Position numbers and translations under genes: made by a program
Shown here: positions 8,583 through 18,003 of the stretch, piece by piece
How the letters are laid out: each line of letters begins with the position of its first letter
How positions within the stretch are numbered: position 1 is the stretch's first letter
The notes under the pieces: generated by a model
Told to the model about the DNA's origin: nothing
Database searches by the model: none
What the model saw: the letters and a program-made list of their open reading frames with translations, nothing else
Source: Chloroflexota bacterium
GTDB lineage: Bacteria > Chloroflexota > Anaerolineae > Anaerolineales > Villigracilaceae
DNA length: 51,717 nucleotides
Direction of reading: 5' to 3'
Assembly (NCBI GenBank): GCA_029782225.1
Contig: JAKOVF010000029.1
Coordinates: forward strand, 1 to 51,717

Positions 8583-9776
8583 ATGGCCTATCGCTTGACA
8601 ATCACAGCTTCGGATATGCGGGAAATCAATCGCTCGGCCATCCTCGAGATTATCCGACGCGAGAGTCCCATTTCGCGCTCCGCCATTGCTGATCGTCTGG
8701 ATGTGAGCCTGCCTACTGTGATGCGCATTGTGGATGAATTGATTGAGGAAGGGTATGTCCGCCCGGAGGGCAGTTCAGAATGGAGCGGCGGGCGCCGGCG
8801 TCCCCTGCTTGAATTCAACGCCGAGAGTTTCGTTGTGATCGGTGTGGATCTGGGCGGGACAAAGTTATATGGGGCCATCTCAGACTTTGGCGGCAACATT
8901 GTGGACGAGATCGATATGGGCCGCCCCGGAACATCGAGTGAGGGAAATTATGAACGCCTGATCGAATTGATCGATACACTGCTGGCCAGCCCGAAATTGG
9001 GAAGCCGACGCATGCGCGGCATCGGCGTTGGAGTGCCAGGGATCACCTTTCACAAGGAAGGTGTTGTCCAATGGGCATATTCGCTGAATTGGCGGGAGTT
9101 TCCTCTCAAGGCACGTCTCAGCGAACATTATGCTCTTCCGATCACGGTGGATAACGATGTCAATCTGGCAGCAATGGGAGAGCTCTGGTTTGGCGCTGGT
9201 CAGAATATTCAGAACATGATCCTGATCGTCAGCGGGGCGGGTATCGGAGCAGGCATCATCATCGATGGTGCTTTATATCGAGGCGCGAGCGAGGCATCAG
9301 GCGAGATCGGCAATTTCATCCCCGGGCGGGAATTTCTGGAAAAGGACTTTCAGGATTTTGGAGCATTGGAAAAAGTGGCTTCCGGGACGGGAATTGTCGA
9401 GCGAGCACGCGCCAGCCTCCGGTCCCGGCGGAGCCCGGCAGAACTGGAATCGCTTACGGCAGACGATGTTTTTATTGCCGCGCGTCAGGGTCAAAAGTGG
9501 GCGATGACCATCATCGATGAAACCGTTGATTATTTTGCCATTGCAGTCGCGAACTTGGCGGCGACGTTTGACCCGCAGTTGATCGTGCTCGGCGGCAGCA
9601 TTTCACCCTTTGCAGACTTATTAATAGAGCCGATTCTACGGCGCATTGAAGGATCCATCCCAACCCTGCCAAAGTTAGTCGTATCAAAACTGGGGCTGCG
9701 AGCGGGCGTCATGGGAGCCATCACGAATGTTTTACACAATACTTCTAATTTCTATGTAGTCCATAAGCTGTCTTAA
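8583..9776 (+). CDS. ROK-family transcriptional regulator (NagC/XylR type)
   Basis: A 397-residue protein. Residues about 12-75 form a winged helix (REINRSAILEIIRRESPISR, SRSAIADRLDVSLPTVMRIV), and the rest is a sugar-kinase-like ROK domain with DLGGTKLYGAISD, VDNDVNLAAMGELWFGAG and SGAGIGAGIIIDGALYRGAS. The usual ROK zinc-site signature (GH...CxCGxxGC) is absent: after GEIGN the text reads FIPGREFLEKDFQDFGALE with no cysteine, and the His is Asn. The protein thus probably senses its sugar without the structural zinc. It lies just upstream of a sugar ABC importer on the same strand and is its likely regulator. Confidence 0.9.
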   Translation: MAYRLTITASDMREINRSAILEIIRRESPISRSAIADRLDVSLPTVMRIVDELIEEGYVRPEGSSEWSGGRRRPLLEFNAESFVVIGVDLGGTKLYGAISDFGGNIVDEIDMGRPGTSSEGNYERLIELIDTLLASPKLGSRRMRGIGVGVPGITFHKEGVVQWAYSLNWREFPLKARLSEHYALPITVDNDVNLAAMGELWFGAGQNIQNMILIVSGAGIGAGIIIDGALYRGASEASGEIGNFIPGREFLEKDFQDFGALEKVASGTGIVERARASLRSRRSPAELESLTADDVFIAARQGQKWAMTIIDETVDYFAIAVANLAATFDPQLIVLGGSISPFADLLIEPILRRIEGSIPTLPKLVVSKLGLRAGVMGAITNVLHNTSNFYVVHKLS

Positions 9777-9866
9777 CTTCAGAAAGGAGGCAGATCATTA
9801 GATACGAGCGGAAAGTCGATTGTTGACATTGAGATTTCAATCTTTGGATCAGAAGGAGAAGAACCC

Positions 9867-11168
9867 ATGCGTGCTCTATACAAAATCAGCCTGTTGGTCA
9901 TAGCCCTGTTGCTTGTGGTGGGAAGCGTAGGGTGTGCACCCAAGCCGGCGGCCGGTCCCGTTACGATCCATGTGTTGACGATGGATCAGGCCGGATTGAA
10001 GCCTGCCGAGATCGATCAAATTGCCCGAGAATTCGAAGCCAAGAATCCAGACATCAAGGTCAGCATGGAATATCTTGGTTATGATTCCATCCATGACAAG
10101 ATCACCACTGGTATGGCCGCTAAACCGCCGGCGTATGATGCAGCCATGATCGATGTGATCTGGCCGGATGAGTTCATCAGAGCAGGCTATCTGCTCGATG
10201 TGACCGACCGTGTCACACCGGAAATGAAGTCTGGGATGTTCCCGGCTGCCTGGAACGGTGTCACCCGTAATGGCCGGATCTATGGCATGCCCTGGTTGAT
10301 GGATGTGAAATACTTCATGTACAACAAGGATATGCTGCAGAAAGCCGGAATCACTGACCCCCCGAAGACCTGGGAAGAACTGGTGGATCAGGCAAAGACA
10401 ATCAAGGATAAGGGCATCGTCGAATTTCCTATCATCTGGTCCTGGAATCAGAAGGAAGGCGTCGTCTGCGATTATGCCGTGCTGCTCTATGGAAACGGTG
10501 GCGCATTCGTGGATGCCAATGGCAAGCCTGCATTCAACGACGAGAAGGGTGTTCAGGCGCTGACCTGGATGAAGCAAACGATTGACGATGGGTTGTCCAA
10601 TCCAAGTTCGGTATCTTCTGATGAGAATGCGGTTCGCGATAACTTTATCGCGGGCCAGTCGGCCTTTGCTGTGAACTGGCTGTTCCAATATAGCGATTCG
10701 AATGATGCATCGAAATCAACCATCGCCGGGCAGGCTGCATTTGCGCCTATGCCGGTGTTCAAGGCAGCTGCGGATGCCGGCGTTAAAGGCTCCAGCGTGG
10801 ATGGCTCCAGCTCATTCGCCATCATGGCGACTACACCCTACCCAGATCAGACCTGGAAATTCCTCAGCTACCTGGCCAGCAATGAAGTGCAGACCAAATA
10901 TTCAGCGGAAATGCTGCCTGTATGGCAGGCAGACTTCCAAGGCGATGCACTAAAACAACTTGAGTCTGCGACCGCGACCAATCCGGTAACCGTCCCCGCC
11001 TTCCTGGCACAGTTCCCGTATGCCAACGAGCGTCCAACTGTCCCCTACTACAATGAAGCTTCCGCCGCACTGCAACTTGCCATCCAGGAGGCATTGACAG
11101 GCGTAAAGTCCCCGAAGGATGCGTTGGATGCGGCTGCTGCAAAATGGATTGAATTAGCAGGCAAGTAG
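9867..11168 (+). CDS. Sugar ABC transporter substrate-binding lipoprotein
   Basis: A 433-residue family-1 extracellular solute-binding protein. The signal peptide ends in a lipobox (VGSVGC), so Cys23 is lipidated and the protein is held outside the membrane. The mature part begins with the usual VTIHVLTMDQAG strand and has the central MPWLMDVKYFMYNKDMLQKAGI segment that is typical of maltose/trehalose-type binding proteins, with TWEELVDQAKTIKD after it. An AGAAGGAGAAG ribosome site precedes the ATG. The sugar is not identifiable. It is followed by a strong hairpin and then the two permease genes. Confidence 0.94.
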   Translation: MRALYKISLLVIALLLVVGSVGCAPKPAAGPVTIHVLTMDQAGLKPAEIDQIAREFEAKNPDIKVSMEYLGYDSIHDKITTGMAAKPPAYDAAMIDVIWPDEFIRAGYLLDVTDRVTPEMKSGMFPAAWNGVTRNGRIYGMPWLMDVKYFMYNKDMLQKAGITDPPKTWEELVDQAKTIKDKGIVEFPIIWSWNQKEGVVCDYAVLLYGNGGAFVDANGKPAFNDEKGVQALTWMKQTIDDGLSNPSSVSSDENAVRDNFIAGQSAFAVNWLFQYSDSNDASKSTIAGQAAFAPMPVFKAAADAGVKGSSVDGSSSFAIMATTPYPDQTWKFLSYLASNEVQTKYSAEMLPVWQADFQGDALKQLESATATNPVTVPAFLAQFPYANERPTVPYYNEASAALQLAIQEALTGVKSPKDALDAAAAKWIELAGK

Positions 11169-11185
11169 TTAATGATATAGAAACC

Positions 11186-11221
11186 ATAAGTGGATTTGCG
11201 TTCTAGCGCAAATCCACTTAT
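11186..11221 (+). promoter_or_regulatory. Intercistronic hairpin between binding protein and permease genes
   Basis: A perfect 15-bp stem: ATAAGTGGATTTGCG at 11186-11200 and its complement at 11207-11221, loop TTCTAG, followed by ATTTTG. Such hairpins after binding-protein genes stabilise the upstream mRNA or stop part of the transcription, so that more binding protein than permease is made. The role here is inferred from position. Confidence 0.75.
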
Positions 11222-11230
11222 ATTTTGACC

Positions 11231-12145
11231 ATGGCAACGAATACTGCGAAAAGACCACTCTCGCTGCAACAGCAGGACGCACGTGCGGCGTGGCTGTTGC
11301 TTGCGCCCAGCTTATTGATCATACTGGGCGTCACGTTATGGCCTGTCATTTCCACGTTTATTCTGAGCTTTTTTCGTTTACAGACCGGCCTTAACCAGGT
11401 CAGAACATTCGTAGGTCTGGGTAATTATATTGAGATGCTCAGAGACCAGACCTTTTGGGAAACCATTGGGCGTACGCTTTACTTTACGGTCGTTTCTGTG
11501 GGCATCGAGTTAGCCCTGGGATTGGCAGTTGCCCAACTGATCCATTCGCGTCCCTGGGGCTGGCAGTTCCTGCGTTTCAGTCTGATTATCCCCTGGGCCG
11601 TGCCGACTATTGTCAATGGCGCAATGTGGCGCTGGATCTACAGCGCAGATTTTGGCGCTTTGAACGGTCTTCTTCTGCAGTTGGGTTTGATCAAACATTA
11701 TGTTCCCTGGTTATCCCTGCCCAACATGGCAATGAACTTGGTGATCGTGGCAGATATCTGGCATACCATGCCTTTCGTCGCACTAGTGCTGCAAGCAGCT
11801 CTGGCCGGTCTGCCCGAAGACCTGGACGAGGCGGCTGCCGTCGATGGGGCAAATGCCTGGCAGCGTTTCTGGCAGATCCGCCTTCCGCTCCTGCGGCCTG
11901 CCATTCTCGTGGCATTGATCGTCCGCACGGTGGATGCTTTCCGTGTATTCGATATTGTTTATATCCTGACCAGCGGCGGGCCAGCGTATAAAACCCTCAC
12001 CATTACTTATTTGACCTATCTGAATTCATTCGCATTCGGAAAACAGGGAATCGGCGCGGCATTATCCTTCCTGATCTCCATGTTTACGATCATCATGGCA
12101 CTTATCTACATTCGATTCCTTTATCGTCCTGAGGAGACTCAATGA
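11231..12145 (+). CDS. Sugar ABC transporter permease (MalF type)
   Basis: A 304-residue inner-membrane permease with about six membrane helices. The cytoplasmic EAA loop that docks the ATPase is clear: LDEAAAVDGANAWQRFWQIR, LPLLRPAI. I start at the ATG at 11231 (MATNTAKRPL); a TTG six bases upstream is also in frame. No good ribosome site is seen, since the intercistronic hairpin ends only nine bases before the ATG. The 3' end overlaps the next permease by four bases (ATGA). Confidence 0.93.
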   Translation: MATNTAKRPLSLQQQDARAAWLLLAPSLLIILGVTLWPVISTFILSFFRLQTGLNQVRTFVGLGNYIEMLRDQTFWETIGRTLYFTVVSVGIELALGLAVAQLIHSRPWGWQFLRFSLIIPWAVPTIVNGAMWRWIYSADFGALNGLLLQLGLIKHYVPWLSLPNMAMNLVIVADIWHTMPFVALVLQAALAGLPEDLDEAAAVDGANAWQRFWQIRLPLLRPAILVALIVRTVDAFRVFDIVYILTSGGPAYKTLTITYLTYLNSFAFGKQGIGAALSFLISMFTIIMALIYIRFLYRPEETQ

Positions 12146-13002
12146 TGAGATATCGAAAATTCGCTCGAAAACTATCCCTGTCGCTTCTGATGGTACCGGT
12201 CTTATTCTTCATTTTCTTTCCGATTCTCTGGCTGTTCAGTGCCAGCCTTTCCACACAGGTGGAGTTGTTTGCCGTACCCCCGCACTGGATTCCCCAACAT
12301 CCGACGTTCCAAAACTATTTTGACATTTTCTTTCCAAGTTTGGCTGCATCCTCTGTGCCGCGTACCTTTGCCACGGCACTATTGAATTCCATCAAGATTG
12401 CATCGGCGGTAACAATCATTTGTATTTTGATTGGCAGTCTGGCAGCATATGCATTGACGCGTATTCCATTTAAATTCAACCGAAGCATCCAGCTCGGCAT
12501 TATCGCTACACGTATGATCCCCGAAGTATCTCTGGTCCTGCCGCTCTTTATCATTGCCTCGAGCCTGCAGTTGATCAATAAGCCCATTGTGCTGATCATC
12601 ACTTACATGAGTTTTGCCCTGCCGTATGCCATCTGGTTGATGGCCGCTTACTTTCAAACGGTTCCAATCGAACTGGAAGATGCCGCCCGTTTGGATGGCT
12701 GTTCGCGCCTTGGGATTTTGTTCCGCGTTGTGATGCCTATATCGGTGCCCGGACTCGTTTCCACTGCCATGTTCGTGTTCCTGCTCGCCTGGGATGAGTT
12801 TTTCTACGCCCTCATCTTCACCAGCACATTGGCTGCCAAAACCGTCCCTGTGGCAATTTCAGAATTTGTTGGCCGCTATGTCGTGAATATCAATGGGATG
12901 ATGGCCGGAGGCATCCTGGCGGCTGTGCCACCGGTCCTGGTGGCACTGGTTTTCCAGCGGTATATTGTGAGGGGTATGACTGCCGGTGCTGTGAAGGGAT
13001 AG
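12142..13002 (+). CDS. Sugar ABC transporter permease (MalG type)
   Basis: A 286-residue partner permease with about six helices and the EAA loop LEDAARLDGCSRLGILFRVV followed by MPISVPGL. The start overlaps the preceding gene as ATGA, so translation is coupled. No ATP-binding subunit or glycosidase follows: the next gene is on the other strand. The importer must therefore use an ATPase encoded elsewhere, such as a shared MsmK/UgpC-type protein, which is common for this family. Confidence 0.93.
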   Translation: MMRYRKFARKLSLSLLMVPVLFFIFFPILWLFSASLSTQVELFAVPPHWIPQHPTFQNYFDIFFPSLAASSVPRTFATALLNSIKIASAVTIICILIGSLAAYALTRIPFKFNRSIQLGIIATRMIPEVSLVLPLFIIASSLQLINKPIVLIITYMSFALPYAIWLMAAYFQTVPIELEDAARLDGCSRLGILFRVVMPISVPGLVSTAMFVFLLAWDEFFYALIFTSTLAAKTVPVAISEFVGRYVVNINGMMAGGILAAVPPVLVALVFQRYIVRGMTAGAVKG

Positions 13003-13042
13003 CAGGAATTATGCAGATTGCCCCTGACTGTATTTGATGGGC

Positions 13043-13067
13043 CTGCAACCTGATACCTCGCACCTGA
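13043..13067. repeat. Short dispersed repeat, copy 1 (second copy at 50341-50367)
   Basis: Read on the minus strand this is TCAGGTGCGAGGTATCAGGT. The copy near 50341 has the same words with six extra bases. It lies between two convergent genes. Confidence 0.55.
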
Positions 13068-13074
13068 GTCCGCC

Positions 13075-14148
13075 CTACGGTCCCCACCTTGGTTGATAGT
13101 CGCAATAATCATTATTCGTCAAGCGGCGCAAGTTCGATCCATCCAGCTTCATCACATAAATCTCGCAGCCATGATCATCCCCAAAACGGTCATAATATGC
13201 AGTAAAAGTAACCCACTGACCATCTGGAGAAAAGGACGGACCCTGCGCGTTCCCACCCGTTGGCGAAATGATGTGCGCGTTGGATCCATCGGCGTTCATC
13301 AGGTAGACCTCGTGCTTCCACGGTTCACCCGAATACGTCACAATAAACTGGCCATCCGGCGACCAGTCACTGCGGCCTCGGATGGCAGGCAAATTGCTGA
13401 TCTGGTGGTCGTTGGCGCCGCTCTTTTTCACCGCGAATAACTGTATCGGTCCGTTCATATCCGAAGCAAACAGGATTTGGGAACTATCCGGCGCCCAGGT
13501 AGGATCCCATCCGGTGATGCCGGCTACGTTACCGGCCTCGGAACCATCGCGGTTCATGACCCAGATCTGGTAACTATCCGATTGCGCCGTCCAGCGCATG
13601 AATACAATGAACTTGCCGTTTGGCGAAATCTCAGGCGCATTCAATACCCCCCACTTGTTGCTCAGTTGATTAACATCCCCGTCAGCGAGGGTCATCTCGT
13701 AAAGTTCATAAATGTTTTCCTCGCGGAAAGCCGCGTACATCACACTCGCACCATCGGGCGACAACGACGGATAGTAGTGTTGACGTGAGGCGTCGTTCGT
13801 CAGTTGGCGCATGCCTGTCCCGTCTGCATTCATGATACAGATCTGATTCGCCGCCTGAACTTTATACACCTGGCATGTGTAAACGATATGACCCGTTAAC
13901 CCATCTGCAGCGCTGGCAAATGGAACCGTCGTAGTACCGCCAGCCAGGGTAGATGCAACTGTAGGAGGAGGGTTAAAAACGGAAGTTGGTACTGGGAGAG
14001 ATGGAATGGGAGAAGCAAGGCCGGAGGGCGTCGATGCCTGTAATGTCGCGAACAGATCAGAGGATGGAGTGGGCGGCGCAGGATTGAATAGATTGCAGGA
14101 GAGTGTCAGGAGTAAGGCAATAACAGTCAAGAGATTTCTGCGGTTCAT
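13075..14148 (-). CDS. TolB-like beta-propeller lipoprotein (PD40 repeats)
   Basis: A 357-residue protein starting at the ATG at 14148 ([18 protein letters not shown]), a lipoprotein signal with Cys18 as the likely anchor. A Pro/Thr/Ser-rich linker follows, then a beta-propeller made of about five WD40-like PD40 repeats, each with a [35 protein letters not shown] signature and a strand such as [15 protein letters not shown]. It resembles the TolB C-terminal domain and would bind a partner outside the membrane. The ATG overlaps the hypD stop (ATGA), so it is translated with the hydrogenase maturation genes, an unexpected place for it. Confidence 0.82.
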   Translation of the reverse strand: MNRRNLLTVIALLLTLSCNLFNPAPPTPSSDLFATLQASTPSGLASPIPSLPVPTSVFNPPPTVASTLAGGTTTVPFASAADGLTGHIVYTCQVYKVQAANQICIMNADGTGMRQLTNDASRQHYYPSLSPDGASVMYAAFREENIYELYEMTLADGDVNQLSNKWGVLNAPEISPNGKFIVFMRWTAQSDSYQIWVMNRDGSEAGNVAGITGWDPTWAPDSSQILFASDMNGPIQLFAVKKSGANDHQISNLPAIRGRSDWSPDGQFIVTYSGEPWKHEVYLMNADGSNAHIISPTGGNAQGPSFSPDGQWVTFTAYYDRFGDDHGCEIYVMKLDGSNLRRLTNNDYCDYQPRWGP

Positions 14149-15242
14149 CTCCCTATTGTAACGCGTCCATATTTGTAATACGCCGCACACGCGCCCTCAG
14201 AGGAAACCATCGTCGCGCCCAATGGATGTTCCGGCTTGCAGGCTTTTCCAAAGGCTGGGCAATCGTGAGGTTTCTTGAGCCCCTGCAAAATCTGACCGGC
14301 GATGCAAATCGGTGATTCCTGAGTCTGGATGCTTTGCACGTCGAACTTCTTTTCAGCGTTGAACGCATCGTACTCCGCCCGAAGCTGCCACCCGCTCGAG
14401 GGAATGACTCCAATTCCGCGCCATTTCCGGTCCGTGACCTCGAAGACCTGAGCGATCGCTCTCTGCGCGGGCAAATTCCCCTCAAACGTTACTGCACGCG
14501 GATAGGCATTCGCCACTTCAAATTTGCCAGCCTCCAGGAGTTGAACCGTTTTCAAAATTCCCTGCACAATATCGAGCGGCTCGAATCCTGTCACTGCCAT
14601 GGGGACCTTGTATTTTTCCGCAATCTCGGGATACTCGTGGTATCCCATCACCGCGCAGACGTGGCCCGCCAGCAGGAATCCCTGCACGCGATTAGCCGGT
14701 GATCCAAGAATGGCATGCATCGCGGGAGGAACACAGACATGTGACACCAAAATCGAATAATTCGTCAATCCGAGATGCTTCGCCTGTAGAACACTCATCA
14801 CATTCGGCGGCGCGGTCGTCTCGAAACCAATGGCAAAAAAGACCACCTGCTTACCAGGATTTTGCTTCGCAATCTTTACCGCATCGAGCGGCGAATAAAC
14901 CACGCGCACATCGCCGCCCGCGGCTTTCACAGAAAACAGATCACGGCCGGAGCCCGGCACGCGCAGCATGTCACCGTAAGAGCAGAAGATAACATTCGGT
15001 TGCGATGCGATCTCAAGCGCCTTATCGATCAACTCCAGCGGCGTGACGCAGACTGGACAGCCCGGTCCATGCACCAATTCAATTTCAGGAGGAAGTAGCT
15101 GGTCAATGCCATGGCGCACGATCGCATGGGTCTGACCCCCGCAGATTTCCATGACCGTCCACGGGCGCGTCACAGTGCGGCGGATCTCGTCAATTACGCC
15201 TTTGACCAGACTTGCATCGCGGTATTCGGTAACGTATTTCAT
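14145..15242 (-). CDS. hypD: Hydrogenase maturation factor HypD
   Basis: A 365-residue iron-sulfur protein that, with HypC, carries the Fe(CN)2CO group for the NiFe-hydrogenase active site. The conserved motifs are present: [36 protein letters not shown], and the C-terminal cysteines that bind the 4Fe-4S cluster ([35 protein letters not shown]). The length is normal. It is followed with a four-base overlap by a TolB-like lipoprotein gene where hypE would often be. A 162-bp palindromic repeat separates it from hypC. Confidence 0.96.
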   Translation of the reverse strand: MKYVTEYRDASLVKGVIDEIRRTVTRPWTVMEICGGQTHAIVRHGIDQLLPPEIELVHGPGCPVCVTPLELIDKALEIASQPNVIFCSYGDMLRVPGSGRDLFSVKAAGGDVRVVYSPLDAVKIAKQNPGKQVVFFAIGFETTAPPNVMSVLQAKHLGLTNYSILVSHVCVPPAMHAILGSPANRVQGFLLAGHVCAVMGYHEYPEIAEKYKVPMAVTGFEPLDIVQGILKTVQLLEAGKFEVANAYPRAVTFEGNLPAQRAIAQVFEVTDRKWRGIGVIPSSGWQLRAEYDAFNAEKKFDVQSIQTQESPICIAGQILQGLKKPHDCPAFGKACKPEHPLGATMVSSEGACAAYYKYGRVTIGR

Positions 15243-15253
15243 AAGTGTCTCAT

Positions 15254-15415
15254 GTCATTGCGAGGAGCCGCTCTGCGGCGACGAAGCAATCGCCGATCTG
15301 GTGGAGAAATCTGCTCGACCGTTTTATCTGTTTAGTTGGAGATTGCTTCGGGCATCCTTCGACTATGCCGCTAAGAACAAGCGGCTCCGCTCAGGACAAA
15401 CGCCCTCGCAATGAC
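15254..15415. repeat. Palindromic repeat of the GTCATTGCGAGG family inside the hyp operon
   Basis: A 162-bp element with a perfect 12-bp terminal inverted repeat (GTCATTGCGAGG at 15254-15265, complement at 15404-15415). It has two nested inner pairs (GAGCCGCT with AGCGGCTC at 15380-15387, and CGAAGCAATC with GATTGCTTCG at 15341-15350). It fills nearly the whole gap between the hypC stop and the hypD start. Related copies lie at 40584, 45041 and 49490. It codes for nothing, so it is either a MITE or a REP-type element. Confidence 0.8.
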
Positions 15416-15416
15416 G

Positions 15417-15665
15417 TTACTTTGGACCAATCTCATTTTCCAAATCATCAATTTGCTTCAGCAGATCGAGCGTTTCAAGCGCTTCCTTCTCATTCATCAA
15501 GCTGATGGCAAACCCCACATGGATCACACAATAATCCCCGACCTTCGCCTCGGGGACGTAATCAAGACAGGTCTCGCGAAAGACCCCACCATAATCCACC
15601 TTCGCCATCTTCAAACCATCTTGTTCAGAAATTTCCACAATCTTGCCTGGCACAGCTAAACACAT
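15417..15665 (-). CDS. hypC: Hydrogenase assembly chaperone HypC
   Basis: An 82-residue HypC/HupF chaperone. It begins MCLAVPGKIVEI; Cys2, exposed after removal of Met, is the residue that binds the iron cofactor and the hydrogenase large subunit. VDYGGVFRETCLDYVPEAKV and GDYCVIHVGFAI complete the small beta-barrel. AGGAGG lies eight bases before the ATG, inside the end of hypF, whose stop is one base upstream. The stop codon abuts the palindromic repeat. Confidence 0.95.
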   Translation of the reverse strand: MCLAVPGKIVEISEQDGLKMAKVDYGGVFRETCLDYVPEAKVGDYCVIHVGFAISLMNEKEALETLDLLKQIDDLENEIGPK

Positions 15666-15666
15666 G

Positions 15667-18003
15667 TTAGCCTCCTAATCTTGATGCCGCGACTACGGCC
15701 TGTCCGAGCGACAGCCCGCCGTCATTGGCCGGTACTTCATGATGGATATAAACAACAAATCCGCTTTTTTCCAGCAGCGCAAGCGTTCGTCTCAATAGCA
15801 GCATGTTCTGCCACACTCCACCCGAAAGCGCGACTTCTTTGATTCCCGTTTCGGACTTGATCTTCAGACAGACTTCTCGCGCCATCTGTGCCAGCCCATT
15901 GTGGAAGCGCGCCGAGATTTTCGAAATGTGGACTCCCATCATCACATCCTTGAGTAACGCCTCAACAGCGCTTCCCACATGAACTTTGTCCTGATTCAGT
16001 CCGAACGAATAACTTTCTAACTCAGATTCATCGGCCAATGCTTCGAACTCAATCGCCGCCTGCGCTTCATAATTGACTTTTTGCCTCACACCCGCGAGCG
16101 CCGCGGCCGCGTCAAATAATCTTCCCATGCTGGAGGTCATTGGTGTGTTGATCTTCTTCTCAAGCTGCACACGCAAGGTGACAAGATCTTCCGCGCAAAA
16201 CTCTTTGACGGACTCTAGTCGCTCCTCCCAATCCAATCCCAGCGACCATAGCAGCGCCAGCGCGGTCCGCGCGGGTTTCTTAACTGCGGCATCACCACCC
16301 GGGAGCGGGAAATATTCAAGGTGGAAGCGCCGCTGATAAGATCTGTAATCTGCAATCAATACTTCCCCGCCCCAGATCGCACCATCTTCACCGTATCCAG
16401 TGCCATCAAAGGACAGGCCGATCACAGGACGCGAGCCGTCCAGTCCTTGTTCGGCCATGCATGCCGCGACATGTGCGTGATGGTGCTGAACGTTCAGCGT
16501 CGGTAGATTTTCCCGTTCAGCGCGTTCCAGGACATAGCGTCTGGCAAGGTAATTCGGGTGGAGGTCGCATGCAATCCCAACCGGCGTTACACGGAATAAT
16601 CGCTCGAAGTGCTCAATTCCCTGCTCAAAGGATTTCAGTGTTTCATAGTTTTCCATATCCCCAATGTGGTGGCTGAGAAATGCATAATTCTTGTTCGTTA
16701 TACAAAAGGTATTCTTGAGTTCGGGTCCAGTGGCAAGGATTTGCGGGACTTCGAATGGAAGTTTGACCGGGAAAGGTGAATAGCCGCGAGAACGACGAAT
16801 TGGGTAGACTGACGACGAATTGTGGATAGTGGTCTGTGGCATGTCGTCGAATGCTCGTACGACCGAATCATCACAGCGGATGTGAATCTCACGATCGTGA
16901 AACAGGAATGCGTCTGCAAGAACAGATAACCTTTGACGGGCCTCTTCGTTGTCAGTGGCAATGGGTTCTTCGGAGATATTGCCGCTGGTCATTACAAGGA
17001 CAGACGCAGGTTCGTGGTCTGTGGTCAGTCGTCTTTCGTCATCAGCGAGGAGCAGATAATGCAGCGGCGTATACGGCAGCATCACACCGAGCCCATCCTG
17101 CGCTGGAGCGACCTCTCTGGCAATGTTTGATTCCGGTCTGCGTTTGAGCAAAACAATTGGGCGTGCCGGTGAAGTCAGCAGCTCGCGTTCGGCTTTGCTG
17201 ACAAAGCAATGCTTCTCGATTGTTTCCATATCCGGCATCATCAACGCGAAGGGCTTGTCTACGCGTAATTTCCGGTCACGGAGCTCGGTCACAGACTTTG
17301 CGTTCGTCGCGTCGCAGGCGAGATGAAACCCGCCGAGGCCTTTGATGGCAACGATTTTGCCTTCAGCCAGCAGTCGTCGCGTTTCGAGGATTGCATCATC
17401 TTCACGTAGAGGCAACTCGCGAGTCTCCCCCACAGTTTCCAACCAGACACTCGGACCACAAACGGGACATGCCACCGGCTGTGCATGGAATCTCCGATTG
17501 GTCGGGTCCGTGTATTCGCGTTCGCAATCGGGACACATGGCAAAGGGAGCCATGGTCGTTTTGGGACGGTCGTAGGGAATATCTTTGATGATCGTAAAGC
17601 GGGGTCCGCAGTTGGTGCAGTTGATGAATGGATAACGATAACGGCGGTCGTTTGGATCGAACAGCTCATGCAGGCAATCGTCACAGATGGCGACGTCCGG
17701 CGAGATCGGCTGGAACGCGCCCTCGACTGATTCAGAATGGACGATGTCAAAGGAATGGAATCCGCTGGGAGGGCGGAAAGAAGCAGAGAATTCGTCGATA
17801 CGGGAGAGTGGCGGGGCATCGTCTTGCAGTGATTTAATGAAGGAGTCCAGAGAGTCTTTATCCCCATCCACTTCGATATCCACACCTGCGGAAGTGTTGC
17901 GGACCCAGCCGTTGAGGTCTAGCCGCGTGGCAAGGTTGTAGACGAATGGTCGAAAACCAACGCCCTGCACAATACCGGTGATGTGGACACGCAATCCATC
18001 CAT
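15667..18003 (-). CDS. hypF: Carbamoyltransferase HypF
   Basis: A 778-residue protein that makes the cyanide precursor by carbamoylating HypE. All domains are visible in order: acylphosphatase (GIVQGVGFRPFVYNLATRL), two zinc fingers (CDDCLHELFD...CTNCGPRF and CPDCEREYTD...CPVCGP), a YrdC domain (IVAIKGLGGFHLACDA), and a Kae1-like domain with the metal-binding VQHHHAHVAA and GLSFDGTGYGEDG. The length is normal. The ATG shares one base with the hypB stop (TAATG), so the two are coupled. Confidence 0.97.
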   Translation of the reverse strand: MDGLRVHITGIVQGVGFRPFVYNLATRLDLNGWVRNTSAGVDIEVDGDKDSLDSFIKSLQDDAPPLSRIDEFSASFRPPSGFHSFDIVHSESVEGAFQPISPDVAICDDCLHELFDPNDRRYRYPFINCTNCGPRFTIIKDIPYDRPKTTMAPFAMCPDCEREYTDPTNRRFHAQPVACPVCGPSVWLETVGETRELPLREDDAILETRRLLAEGKIVAIKGLGGFHLACDATNAKSVTELRDRKLRVDKPFALMMPDMETIEKHCFVSKAERELLTSPARPIVLLKRRPESNIAREVAPAQDGLGVMLPYTPLHYLLLADDERRLTTDHEPASVLVMTSGNISEEPIATDNEEARQRLSVLADAFLFHDREIHIRCDDSVVRAFDDMPQTTIHNSSSVYPIRRSRGYSPFPVKLPFEVPQILATGPELKNTFCITNKNYAFLSHHIGDMENYETLKSFEQGIEHFERLFRVTPVGIACDLHPNYLARRYVLERAERENLPTLNVQHHHAHVAACMAEQGLDGSRPVIGLSFDGTGYGEDGAIWGGEVLIADYRSYQRRFHLEYFPLPGGDAAVKKPARTALALLWSLGLDWEERLESVKEFCAEDLVTLRVQLEKKINTPMTSSMGRLFDAAAALAGVRQKVNYEAQAAIEFEALADESELESYSFGLNQDKVHVGSAVEALLKDVMMGVHISKISARFHNGLAQMAREVCLKIKSETGIKEVALSGGVWQNMLLLRRTLALLEKSGFVVYIHHEVPANDGGLSLGQAVVAASRLGG

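Noticed and set aside
9777..9866. AAAGGAGG just after the ROK gene as the start of a small gene
   Set aside because: No start codon follows at a usable distance; the next ATG with a good site is that of the binding protein at 9867.
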